The position numbers and the translations under genes are program-made. A model generated the notes under the pieces. It was not told where the DNA came from. It saw only the letters and a list, made by a program, of their open reading frames with translations, and ran no database searches. From the NCBI RefSeq assembly GCF_014196305.1, contig NZ_JACIDJ010000001.1, positions 1,288,290 to 1,352,289 of the forward strand: a stretch of 64,000 bases of DNA. The letters are read 5' to 3'. Shown here one piece after another: positions 36,189 through 44,258 of this stretch. Positions within the stretch are counted from its first letter, which is position 1; each line of letters begins with the position of its first letter. Source of the DNA: Roseococcus suduntuyensis (GTDB lineage: Bacteria > Pseudomonadota > Alphaproteobacteria > Acetobacterales > Acetobacteraceae).

Positions 36189-37157
36189 ATGGAACGGCGG
36201 CAACTCGGACACACAGGGCTTGAGGTTTCGGTCATTGGCTATGGCTGCGGCGCCATCGGCGGGCTGATGGTGAAGGGGAGCGCGGCCGAGCAGGACCGCG
36301 CCATCGGCCGCGCGCTCGACCAGGGCTTCACCTATTTCGACACCGCCAGCGCCTATGGCGACGGTGCCTCCGAGCGGAATCTCGGCCGCGCGCTGCGGGG
36401 GCTGGGCGCCAACCCCGTCATCGGCACCAAGGTCCGCATCTTCCCCGAGCAGCGCGGCGACATCGCCGGCACCATCGCGGCCTCGCTGGAGGCCAGCCTC
36501 GCGCGGCTGGGGCGGGAGCGGGTGGACATCTTCCAGCTCCACAACCCCATCACCGCGGCGGGAGCGGCACCCGCCTTCACCGCCGACGCCATCCTGGAAC
36601 AGGCCGTGCCGGCGCTGCGGCGCCTGCAAACCCAGGGCAAGATCGGCCACTACGGCATCACGGGCCTGGGCGATGCGCCGGCCCTGCTGCGTGTGCTGGA
36701 GGAAGGCGGCTTCGCCACCGCCCAGATGCCCTACAACCTGCTGAACCCGAGCGGCGTGACGCCGCCCAAGCCCGGTTCCGCCATGCCCGATCTCGGCGGC
36801 GTCATTGCCGGCGCGGCGGCGCTGGGGGTGGGTGTCATGGCCATCCGCGTGCTGGCGGGGGGTGCCTTGAGCGGCACCGAGGCGCGCGGGCCCATGGGCG
36901 TGCCGGCGCCCGCGCCCATCGCCTCGGGCGCCGACTATGCGACCGATGTGGTGGCGGCGCAGCGCTTCCGCCCGCTGGTGGCGGCGGGGTTCGCGGCGGA
37001 CCTGGTGGAGCTGGCGCTGCGCTTCGCCGCCATGCCGCGCGAGATCAGCACCATCCTCGTCGGCAGCGGCAGCGTGGAGGAAATGGACCACGCCGTCGCC
37101 GCCATCGCGCGCGGCCCGCTGCCCCCCGAAGCCCTTGCGATGCTGGAGACCCTGTGA
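36189..37157 (+). CDS. Aldo/keto reductase
   Basis: NAD(P)H-dependent oxidoreductase of 322 residues with a TIM-barrel fold. RQLGHTGLEVSVIGYGCGAI opens the family; FDTASAYGDGASERNLGRAL (51-70) has the catalytic Asp and Tyr; the Lys of GTKVRIFP and His of FQLHNP complete the tetrad. Substrate unknown. A stem made of CGCCCC (36168-36173) and GGGGCG (36181-36186) ends three bases before the ATG and would cover the ribosome site. Its stop overlaps the next start by one base, so the pair forms an operon. Confidence 0.93.
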   Translation: MERRQLGHTGLEVSVIGYGCGAIGGLMVKGSAAEQDRAIGRALDQGFTYFDTASAYGDGASERNLGRALRGLGANPVIGTKVRIFPEQRGDIAGTIAASLEASLARLGRERVDIFQLHNPITAAGAAPAFTADAILEQAVPALRRLQTQGKIGHYGITGLGDAPALLRVLEEGGFATAQMPYNLLNPSGVTPPKPGSAMPDLGGVIAGAAALGVGVMAIRVLAGGALSGTEARGPMGVPAPAPIASGADYATDVVAAQRFRPLVAAGFAADLVELALRFAAMPREISTILVGSGSVEEMDHAVAAIARGPLPPEALAMLETL

Positions 37158-38215
37158 TGCCCCGACTTTCTTCCGAGGGGCTGATCGCCCTCGTCGCCGC
37201 CATGCTGGTGCGTGTTGGCGCCGAGGAAGCGGTGGCGCACCAGGTCGCGTCCGACCTGGTGGAGGCGAACCTGCAAGGCCATGACAGCCACGGCATGCAG
37301 CTCGTGCCGCGCTATGTGGCGAATGTGGAGAAGGGCCTCATCACGCCCAACGCCGTGGCGCAACAGGTGGGCGGCATGGGCGCGCTGGCGCTGTGGGATG
37401 GCGGGATGGGCTTCGGCCAGGTGGTCGGGCGCCAGGCGACGGCGGCGGGCATCGCGGCCGCGCGGGAACACGGGCTGGCCGGCTTCGGGCTGCGGAACAC
37501 CCACCATCTCGGCCGCATCGGCGCCTATGCCGAGATGGCGGTGGCGGAGGGGCTCATCGGCATCTTCTTCGTGAATGCCGTGAGCGGCGTGCCCTTCGTG
37601 GCGCCCTTCGGCGGGGCGGATGGGCGGATGGGCACCAACCCCATCTGCATCGGAATCCCGAAATCCCCGCACCCGATCCTGCTGGACTTCGCCACCAGCG
37701 CCATCGCCGTCGGCAAGGTGAAGGTGGCCTTCAACGCCGGCAAGCCCGTGCCCGCCGGCGCGCTGGTGACGCATGAGGGCGAGGCCAGCACCGACCCCGC
37801 CGTGATCTACGGCCAGGGCCCGCGCGGCGCCTTGCAGCCCTTTGGCGGGCACAAGGGCTATGGCTTGGCGCTGGTCTGCGAAATCCTGGGCGGGGCGCTG
37901 ACCGGCGGTGGCACCAACCAGCCCGCCACGCCCAACGACCGCGGCATCGTGAACGGCATGCTGGGTATTCTGCTCGACCCCGCGCGGCTGGCGGAAAGCC
38001 CGGCCTTCGCGGCCGAGGTGGACGCCATCAGCGAACACGTCATGGCCAGCGCGCCCGGCCGTGTCATCCTGCCCGGCGAGCCGGAGCGGCGTGCGCGGGC
38101 GGAGCGCGTGGCCCAGGGCATTCCGCTGGATGACGTGACCTGGGGCGACCTTTCCGCGACGGCCACGCGGCTGGGGTTGCCGGAGGGGGAGATCCGGGCG
38201 GCGCTGGTGGGGTAG
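37157..38215 (+). CDS. Malate/L-lactate dehydrogenase family oxidoreductase (Ldh2 type)
   Basis: NAD(P)-dependent dehydrogenase of 352 residues from the family that includes malate, ureidoglycolate, 2,3-diketogulonate and delta-1-piperideine-2-carboxylate reductases. Seen: NLQGHDSHGMQLVPRYV (catalytic His region, ~36-52), GLRNTHHLGRIGAYAE, GTNPICIGIP, LDFATSAIAVGKV and PFGGHKGYGLALVCEILGG. The family does not use a Rossmann fold. Substrate is not predictable; ureidoglycolate would fit the nitrogen-scavenging context. Its TAG is directly followed by the first copy of the 56-bp repeat array. Confidence 0.92.
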   Translation: MPRLSSEGLIALVAAMLVRVGAEEAVAHQVASDLVEANLQGHDSHGMQLVPRYVANVEKGLITPNAVAQQVGGMGALALWDGGMGFGQVVGRQATAAGIAAAREHGLAGFGLRNTHHLGRIGAYAEMAVAEGLIGIFFVNAVSGVPFVAPFGGADGRMGTNPICIGIPKSPHPILLDFATSAIAVGKVKVAFNAGKPVPAGALVTHEGEASTDPAVIYGQGPRGALQPFGGHKGYGLALVCEILGGALTGGGTNQPATPNDRGIVNGMLGILLDPARLAESPAFAAEVDAISEHVMASAPGRVILPGEPERRARAERVAQGIPLDDVTWGDLSATATRLGLPEGEIRAALVG

Positions 38216-38431
38216 CGTCTGATCGCCTTCGGTGGAATCACCTGAGGCGTGAATCAGCCGCTCAGCTATGACGTCTGATCGCCTTCGGTGGAATCACCGG
38301 AGGCGTGAATCAGCCGCTCAGCCATGACGTCTGATCGCCTTCGGTGGAATCACCGGAGGCGTGAATCAGCCGCTCAGCCATGACGTCTGATCGCTTTCGG
38401 TGGAATCACCGGAGGCGTGAATCAGCCGTTC
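38216..38431. repeat. Four-copy 56-bp tandem palindromic repeat
   Basis: Units start at 38216, 38272, 38328 and 38384, each beginning CGTCTGATCGC and near-identical. Each carries a 10-bp stem (GCCTTCGGTG with CACCGGAGGC) around loop GAAT, inside outer TGAT/ATCA. Copy 1 differs in one stem base and in CTAT for CCAT; copy 4 has GCTTTC, keeping pairing through G-T. The array fills the whole gap between convergent genes, from the base after TAG to two bases before the ABC ATPase stop. Related single copies are at 11548 and 58357. Confidence 0.95.
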
Positions 38432-38433
38432 GA

Positions 38434-40020
38434 TTATGCCGCCGCCCCCGGCCGCCGCAGCGCCGCCGCCAGCAGCGCCCGCGTGTAGTCATGGCGTGGC
38501 GCGTCCAGCACCACGTCGCGCGGGCCTTCCTCCACGATGCGCCCGTGCTGCATCACCACGATGCGGTCCGCGATCTCCTCCACCACGCCCAGGTCGTGCG
38601 TCACGAAGAGGCAGGCGAAGCCGCGCCGCCTTTGCTGTTCGCGCAGCAGCCCCAGCACCTGCTTGCGCACCGTGGCATCGAGCGCGCTGACGGCCTCGTC
38701 GGCCACCACGAGGGCGGGGTCGCGCACCAAAGCGCGGGCGATGGCGACGCGCTGCCGCTGCCCGCCCGAAAGCGCATGCGGGAAGCGCGCACCCAGGCCG
38801 CCCAGCCCCACCTCCTCCAGCAGCGCTTCCGCGCGGCGGTGGCGTTCATCGAGGGCCATGCCGCCGGGCAGGCGCAGCGGTTCCGCCACGATGTCGCGCA
38901 CGCGCATGCGCGGGTCGAGCGAGGAATAGGGGTCCTGGAAGACGATCTGGCAGGCCAGGCGGAAATCCAGCAGGGCGGGGCCGGTGCGCGCCGTGACGTC
39001 CGCGCCCTGGAACAGCAATTGCCCGCCGCTGACCGGCACCAGGCGCAGCATGGCGCGCCCCAGCGTGGTCTTGCCCGAACCCGAGCCACCGACCAGCGCC
39101 ACCACCTCGCCCGGATGGATGGACAGCGAGACGCCATCCACCGCCTGGAACATCTCGGCGCGGCGGAACAGGGCGCCGCGCTTGGGGTAGGTGACGGAGA
39201 GGTTGCGCGCCTCGATCAGCGGCGGCGCGGGCGGCACTTCGCGCGCCGGGCCACGGCGGGGCAGGGCGTCCACAAGGGCCCGTGTATAGGCCTCGCGCGG
39301 GTTGTCGAGCAGGGGCGCCGCCGGCCCTTCCTCCACCGCGCGCCCGTGCTGCATGACCAGCGCGCGGTCGGCGTAGCGCGCGACCAGGCCGAGGTCATGC
39401 GTGATGAGCAGCAGCGCCGTGCCCTGCTCGCGCGCAAGGCCGGACATGAGATCCATCACTTCCGCCTGGGTCAGGCTGTCCAGCGCGGTGGTGGGTTCGT
39501 CCGCGATCAGCAGGCGCGGCTTCAGCAGCATCACCGAGGCCAGCATGATCCGCTGCCGCATCCCGCCCGAGAATTCATGCGGGTAGGCCTCAAGCCGCCG
39601 CGACGCATCGGTGATGCCCACACGCTCCAGCATGGCGATGCAGGCCTCGCGCCGTTCCGCGCGGTTCAGGCGCGTGTGCAGCGCCAGGCCTTCCTCCATT
39701 TGCGCGCCGATGCGGTGGGCGGGGTTCAGCGAGGTCATCGGCTCCTGGAACACCATGCCGATGCCAGGGCCGCGCAGTTTGCGCAGCGTGGCGGAACCGG
39801 CTTCCAGCGGCGCGCCCCCGAAGCGGATGGTGCCGCCATCGGGCGCCAGCCCCGGCGGCAGCAAACCTATGACGGCGCGCGCGGTGGCGCTCTTGCCCGA
39901 GCCGCTTTCGCCCACCAGCGCCAGCGCCTCGCCGGGGGCGATGCGGAAGGAAAGCCCGTCCACCACGCGGCGGCCGCCGGCGGCGATGGAAAGGCGGTCC
40001 ACCTCCAGCACGGGCGTCAT
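38434..40020 (-). CDS. Fused dipeptide/oligopeptide ABC transporter ATPase (DppD-DppF type)
   Basis: 528-residue protein holding both ATPases of a peptide/nickel-type importer. First half: Walker A GESGSGKSA (37-45), signature FSGGMRQRIMLASVML, Walker B LLIADEPTTALDSLTQ. Second half: Walker A GGSGSGKTT (~311-319), signature LSGGQRQRVAIARAL, Walker B LVVADEAVSALDATV. Each half keeps the oligopeptide C-terminal extension (PREAYTRALVDALP; PRHDYTRALLAAAL). Fusion as in GsiA/YejF. Overlaps the upstream permease stop by four bases; last gene of the operon. Confidence 0.95.
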   Translation of the reverse strand: MTPVLEVDRLSIAAGGRRVVDGLSFRIAPGEALALVGESGSGKSATARAVIGLLPPGLAPDGGTIRFGGAPLEAGSATLRKLRGPGIGMVFQEPMTSLNPAHRIGAQMEEGLALHTRLNRAERREACIAMLERVGITDASRRLEAYPHEFSGGMRQRIMLASVMLLKPRLLIADEPTTALDSLTQAEVMDLMSGLAREQGTALLLITHDLGLVARYADRALVMQHGRAVEEGPAAPLLDNPREAYTRALVDALPRRGPAREVPPAPPLIEARNLSVTYPKRGALFRRAEMFQAVDGVSLSIHPGEVVALVGGSGSGKTTLGRAMLRLVPVSGGQLLFQGADVTARTGPALLDFRLACQIVFQDPYSSLDPRMRVRDIVAEPLRLPGGMALDERHRRAEALLEEVGLGGLGARFPHALSGGQRQRVAIARALVRDPALVVADEAVSALDATVRKQVLGLLREQQRRRGFACLFVTHDLGVVEEIADRIVVMQHGRIVEEGPRDVVLDAPRHDYTRALLAAALRRPGAAA

Positions 40021-40826
40021 GCGCCGTCCCTCGGGTCGAGCAGGTCGCGCAGCGCGTCGCCCAGCAGGTTCACGCCCAGCAGGCAGGTCGCGATCATCAC
40101 GCCGGGCGCGATGGAGAGGATGGGCGCGTCCTGCATGAAGGGCCTGGCCGAGGCCAGCATGTTGCCCCAGGTGGCCGCCGGCGGCGGCACGCCGAGGCCG
40201 AGGAAGGAGAGCGCACTCTCCGACAGGATCACCCAGCCGAAGAGGGAGGTGGCCAGCACCGTCACGGGTGCGGCGGTGTGCGGCAGGACGTGGCGCAGCA
40301 GCGTGTAGAGTTCGGAATTGCCCAGGGCGCGCGAAGCCTCGACGAATTCCCGCTCGCGGATGGACAGCACCGTGCCACGCACCACGCGGGCCACGGAGGG
40401 CGCATAGGCCAGGCCCAGCGCCAGCACGATGCCCCAGCGCGACGGCCCCAGCACCGCCAGCAGCCCCAGCGCCAGCAGGATGCCCGGGAAGGCCAGCAGG
40501 GTGTCGTTGACGGCGCCCAGGATGCGGTCCGTCCAGCCGCGCAGGAAGCCGCCCGCGAGGCCGATGGCCATGCCCAGCACCAGCGCCACGCAGACGGTGG
40601 AGGCCGCGACGGTCAGGCTGGTGACCGCGCCCTCCATCAGGCGCGAGGCCACGTCGCGGCCGAACTCATCGGTGCCGAGCCAGTAGTCCTGCGATGGCGG
40701 CACCAGGCGGCGGCGCAGGTTGGTCCGCACCGGGTCATAGGGCGTCCAGACCAGGGCGGTGGCCGCCACGACGAAGACGAAGCCCAGCAGCGTGCCGCCG
40801 ATGAGCAGGTTGGGGCGCAGCCGCAT
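40017..40826 (-). CDS. Dipeptide-type ABC transporter permease (DppC family)
   Basis: Inner-membrane subunit of 269 residues with about six helices. The N-terminal DppC motif YDPVRTNLRRRLVPPSQDYW leads to LGTDEFGRDVASRLMEGAVT; the EAA-type loop is EASRALGNSELYTLLRHVLP. It pairs with the DppB-type permease one gap base upstream and overlaps the fused ATPase gene by four bases. Confidence 0.94.
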   Translation of the reverse strand: MRLRPNLLIGGTLLGFVFVVAATALVWTPYDPVRTNLRRRLVPPSQDYWLGTDEFGRDVASRLMEGAVTSLTVAASTVCVALVLGMAIGLAGGFLRGWTDRILGAVNDTLLAFPGILLALGLLAVLGPSRWGIVLALGLAYAPSVARVVRGTVLSIREREFVEASRALGNSELYTLLRHVLPHTAAPVTVLATSLFGWVILSESALSFLGLGVPPPAATWGNMLASARPFMQDAPILSIAPGVMIATCLLGVNLLGDALRDLLDPRDGA

Positions 40827-40827
40827 C

Positions 40828-41772
40828 TCAGCCCGCCGTCACGCGCGGGTCGAAGACCGGATAGAGCAGGTCCACGATCAGGTTCACCACCACATAGATC
40901 ACCGCGATGAAGAGCATCACGCCCTGGATGACGGGGTAGTCGCGCGCGAAGATGGCCTCCACCAGCAGACGGCCGAGGCCTGGCAGGGTGAAGACCGTCT
41001 CGATGACGGCGATGCCGCCCAAGAGGCTGCCCATGATGAGGCCGATCAGCGTCAGCGTCGGCGCGAAGGCATTGGGGAAGGCGTGGCGCGCCAGCACGCG
41101 CCATTCGGGCACGCCCTTGGCACGCGCATGGGCGATGTAGTCCAGCCGCAGCACCTCGACGGTGGAGGCGCGGGCCATGCGGATCAGCACGCCCGTCTCG
41201 ATCAGGGCGAGTGTCGCCACCGGCAGCGCGATGTAGTGCAGCGCGCCCCAGAAATCCTCGGCGAAGGTGACGTAGCCCACCACCGGCACCCAGCCGAGCC
41301 ACAACCCGAACACCAGCAGGAAGATCAAGCCCAGCCAGAAGGACGGAATGGACAGCAGGAAGGTCGCCGATGCCACCGCCGCCACATCGCCCCAGGAATT
41401 CTGCTTCCAGGCCGCCAGCATGCCGAGCGGCACGGCCAGCAGCACCGCGATGCCCACCGAGGCGAAGACGATGGCGGCCGTCACCTGGAAGCGTTGCAGG
41501 ATGAGCGGCCCCACCGCCTCGCCGCTGGTGATGGAGCGGCCGAGGTCGCCGGCCAGGGCGCGTTCGATCCAGAGCGCGAACTGCACCAGCACCGGCCGGT
41601 CCAGCCCATAGGCCAGGCGCAAATCGGCCACCGCCTCGGGCGTGGCCGCATCGCCGAGGATCACCGTTGCCGGGTCACCGGGGATGAGGCGCATGAGGAA
41701 GAAGACGCTCGCCGCCACCAGCACCAAGGTGGGCAGGGCGACAAGCAGGCGCTTCAGGACATAGGCGAGCAC
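40828..41772 (-). CDS. Dipeptide-type ABC transporter permease (DppB family)
   Basis: Inner-membrane subunit of ~314 residues. It begins VLAYVLKRLLVALPTLVLVA and contains FFLMRLIPGDPATVILGD, both typical of DppB; the EAA loop is YIAHARAKGVPEWRVLARHA, followed by LPGLGRLLVEAIFARDYPVI. I choose GTG 41772, one base after the stop of the binding-protein gene; the longer open frame to 41844 lies inside that gene. Confidence 0.92.
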   Translation of the reverse strand: MLAYVLKRLLVALPTLVLVAASVFFLMRLIPGDPATVILGDAATPEAVADLRLAYGLDRPVLVQFALWIERALAGDLGRSITSGEAVGPLILQRFQVTAAIVFASVGIAVLLAVPLGMLAAWKQNSWGDVAAVASATFLLSIPSFWLGLIFLLVFGLWLGWVPVVGYVTFAEDFWGALHYIALPVATLALIETGVLIRMARASTVEVLRLDYIAHARAKGVPEWRVLARHAFPNAFAPTLTLIGLIMGSLLGGIAVIETVFTLPGLGRLLVEAIFARDYPVIQGVMLFIAVIYVVVNLIVDLLYPVFDPRVTAG

Positions 41773-41773
41773 G

Positions 41774-43330
41774 TCAGCGCCGCGCCAACCGGACACCCCA
41801 GGCGCGCGGCGCGTCCACCGCCCAGCTGCGGAAGCCCTGCACATGGGCGGGCGTCACCGCGTTGTTGGTGGAGGAATAGAGCGCCACCACCGGCACATCT
41901 TCCAGGAGTTGGCGGAACATGGATTCGAACAGCGCGATGCGGCGGGCGCGGTCGGTCTCGCGCATGGAGTCTTCCAGCATCGCCTGCACCTGCGGGTTGT
42001 CCCAGGCCTTGCGCGGCTGCGTCGCCTTGGGGCCGGTGAACATCTCGAAGGAGAGCGAGGGATCGAGGCGCGCCGAGAAGCCGAAGGCCATCATCTGGTA
42101 TTCGCCACGGGTGTAGCGCTGCAACTGCGTGGCCCATTCCAGCACCTCCAGTTCCAGGTTGATGCCGGCCTCGCGCAGCATGTCCTGGGCCAGCACCGCG
42201 ATCTCGTAGAAGGCCTCGTAGCGGCGGGTGGTGACGATGCGGATGGGCTGGCCGCGATAGCCCGCCTCCTGCGCCAGGCGGCGCGCGGCCGCCAGGTCCC
42301 GCGCCGGCACCTCCGACATGGCGGGTGTGTGGAAGCCCGAACCCACCGGGATGGGCGCGCGGGAGGGGCGCGAGCCGCCCTCGGTCAGCGCCCGCACCAG
42401 CTCCGGCACGTCGAGCGCCAGTGCAATGGCGCGGCGCATCCGCACATCCGACAGCAGCGGGTCCGTCGTCTGCATCAGGATGATCTGCAGGTCGAAGGAG
42501 GGCGAGGAATGCACGGTCATCCCCGGGCGCGCGCGCAGGTCGCGCAGGTCGCGCGTGCGGGCATCGGGCAGGATGTCGATGTTGCCGGCCAGCAGCGCCG
42601 CGCGGGCGGCCGCGTCATCGGGGATGACGGTGAAGCGCACGCGGTCCACATGCGGCGTCTTGTTGCCGGCCAGGCCGTCGGGCTCGCCGGGCAGGGCGGC
42701 GTATTCGGCGAAGCGTTCCAGCTCGATGAACTGGCCGCGGCGCCATTCACCCAGCCGGAAGGGGCCGGTGCCCACGGGCGCGCGCCAGCTGCCATCGGCG
42801 TTCAGGCTGTCGCGGTGGAAGATGCCCGTCTGGCCGCAATCGGTGCGGGCCAGCGTGGTGAGGAACAGCGCGGAGGGGCGTTCGAGACGCATCACCACCG
42901 TTTGCGGGTCCGGCGTCTCGACGGCGGTGATGCGGGTGACGGAGCCGTCCAGGTCGCCGCGGCAGCGCCAGTTGGTTTCGCGCTTGCGGTAGCGCTCCAT
43001 GGCGAAGGCGACATCGGCCGAGGTCAGCGGCTGGCCATTGTGGAAGCGCACGCCGGGCCGCAGCGGGAAGGTGTAGGTCAGCCCATCATCCGAGATGTCC
43101 ACGCGCTCGGCCAGCATCGGCGCCACGGTGGCATCACCGCGCAGCGCGACCAGCCCTTCCAGCACGTGCCACACGAGGCCATCCGTGTTGGCGTCGCGGT
43201 TCACGCCCGGGTCAGTCGAACGGATATCGGCGTTGAGGCGGATGCGCAGGGTGTCCTGCGCGGCGGCGGGCGCGGCCAGGCCGAACCCCAGGCTGGCGGC
43301 GAGCGCCAGGAATGATGCGCGCAGTCGCAT
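41774..43330 (-). CDS. Dipeptide-type ABC transporter substrate-binding protein
   Basis: Periplasmic type-II binding protein (SBP family 5) of 518 residues, the first gene of the operon. Signal peptide MRLRASFLALAASLGFGLAA (cleavage after AAAQ), then LRIRLNADIRSTDPGVNRDA and the family signature YTFPLRPGVRFHNGQPLTSADV near 90. ATG 43330 has GGGG seven bases upstream. Ligand not predictable: peptides, opines, glutathione or metal chelates are all used by this family. The divergent GntR regulator 76 bases away is the probable controller. Confidence 0.94.
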   Translation of the reverse strand: MRLRASFLALAASLGFGLAAPAAAQDTLRIRLNADIRSTDPGVNRDANTDGLVWHVLEGLVALRGDATVAPMLAERVDISDDGLTYTFPLRPGVRFHNGQPLTSADVAFAMERYRKRETNWRCRGDLDGSVTRITAVETPDPQTVVMRLERPSALFLTTLARTDCGQTGIFHRDSLNADGSWRAPVGTGPFRLGEWRRGQFIELERFAEYAALPGEPDGLAGNKTPHVDRVRFTVIPDDAAARAALLAGNIDILPDARTRDLRDLRARPGMTVHSSPSFDLQIILMQTTDPLLSDVRMRRAIALALDVPELVRALTEGGSRPSRAPIPVGSGFHTPAMSEVPARDLAAARRLAQEAGYRGQPIRIVTTRRYEAFYEIAVLAQDMLREAGINLELEVLEWATQLQRYTRGEYQMMAFGFSARLDPSLSFEMFTGPKATQPRKAWDNPQVQAMLEDSMRETDRARRIALFESMFRQLLEDVPVVALYSSTNNAVTPAHVQGFRSWAVDAPRAWGVRLARR

Positions 43331-43406
43331 GGACAGACCCCTTTCGTGACCCCTGTTTGGTTCTTCATTTGCAGAAAATACCAAGATCGCGGTAAACACA
43401 AGCGCG
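43331..43406. promoter_or_regulatory. Divergent control region between the Dpp-type operon and gntR
   Basis: 76 bases, AT-richer than the surroundings. TTGGT and ACCAA (~43360 and ~43379) form an inverted repeat around TCTTCATTTGCAGAAAAT, and TGTTT/TAAACA flank it more widely. This is the expected place for the GntR operator and both promoters; the exact sites are not proven. Confidence 0.4.
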
Positions 43407-44258
43407 ATGATGCAGGCCACCCCGCTCCACCACGAACTGGCCCGCGCCGCACGCGCGCTGTGGCTGGCCGAGGCGACGCCGCCCGGCACCCCCGTCACCG
43501 AGGCCGCGCTGGCGGCACGGCTTTGCGTCTCGCGCACCCCGCTGCGCGCCGCGCTGCGCCTGCTGGAGGAGGCGGGCATCACTCGGCGCGAGGGCCGCGC
43601 GACCCTGCTGGCAGACCCCACGCGCGACCTGCCCGAGGAGACGACGCGCGACCCGGCCGAGACGCTGGCCGCCGAGATGGTCCGCGCCCATGGCGAGGGT
43701 GCGCTTCAAGACCCGCTGCGCGAGGCCGACCTGATGCGCCATTTCGCCCAGCCGCGCGGCGTGGTGGCCCGCGCGCTGGGGCAACTGGCGAAGCTTGGCA
43801 TGGTGGCGCGCAACCCGGCGCAGGGCTGGCATTTCGCGCCGGGCCTGACCTCGGCCGAGGACCGCGCGGCGGCGCAGCGCTTCCGCCTGGTGCTGGAACC
43901 CGCGGCACTGCTGGAACCGGGCTATCGGCTCGATGCGGGCTTCGCGCGGGCCATGCGCGCGGGCCATGAGGCGGTGCTGGCCCGCCCCTGGCGCGACCAG
44001 CACGCGGTGGCCTTCTTCGAGATGAACGCGGCCTTCCATGCGGGGCTGGCGGCCGGCAGCGGCAACCGCTTCTTCGTGGACGCGGTGGAGGCGCAGAACC
44101 GCCTGCGCGCGCTGCGCAACGCCGATTGGCGCTTCGGCGAGGAACGCGCCCATGCCTCCTGCCGCGAACATCTGCGCGTGCTGGACGCGCTGGAGGCCGG
44201 CAGCCCGCCCCGCGCCGCCGCGCTGCTGGTGGAGCATCTGGTGAGCGCGGGGATATGA
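43407..44258 (+). CDS. GntR/FadR-type regulator with two N-terminal winged helices
   Basis: 283-residue transcription regulator. The first winged helix (~28-70; VTEAALAARLCVSRTPLRAA, then LRLLEEAGITRREGRATLL) is a normal GntR domain. A second, similar unit follows at ~100-142 (LREADLMRHFAQPRGVVARA, then LGQLAKLGMVARNPAQGWHF). The FCD ligand-binding domain (~150-275) starts at RFRLVLEPAALLEP and shows FFEMNAAFHAGLAAGSGN and CREHLRVLDALEAG, with His residues placed for metal or acid binding. It faces the peptide-type ABC operon and overlaps the FAD oxidase gene by four bases, so it probably controls both. Confidence 0.9.
   Translation: MMQATPLHHELARAARALWLAEATPPGTPVTEAALAARLCVSRTPLRAALRLLEEAGITRREGRATLLADPTRDLPEETTRDPAETLAAEMVRAHGEGALQDPLREADLMRHFAQPRGVVARALGQLAKLGMVARNPAQGWHFAPGLTSAEDRAAAQRFRLVLEPAALLEPGYRLDAGFARAMRAGHEAVLARPWRDQHAVAFFEMNAAFHAGLAAGSGNRFFVDAVEAQNRLRALRNADWRFGEERAHASCREHLRVLDALEAGSPPRAAALLVEHLVSAGI

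Noticed and set aside
38216-38431. CRISPR array
   Set aside because: The repeats are head to tail with no unique spacers between them, the unit is 56 bp and no cas gene is nearby.
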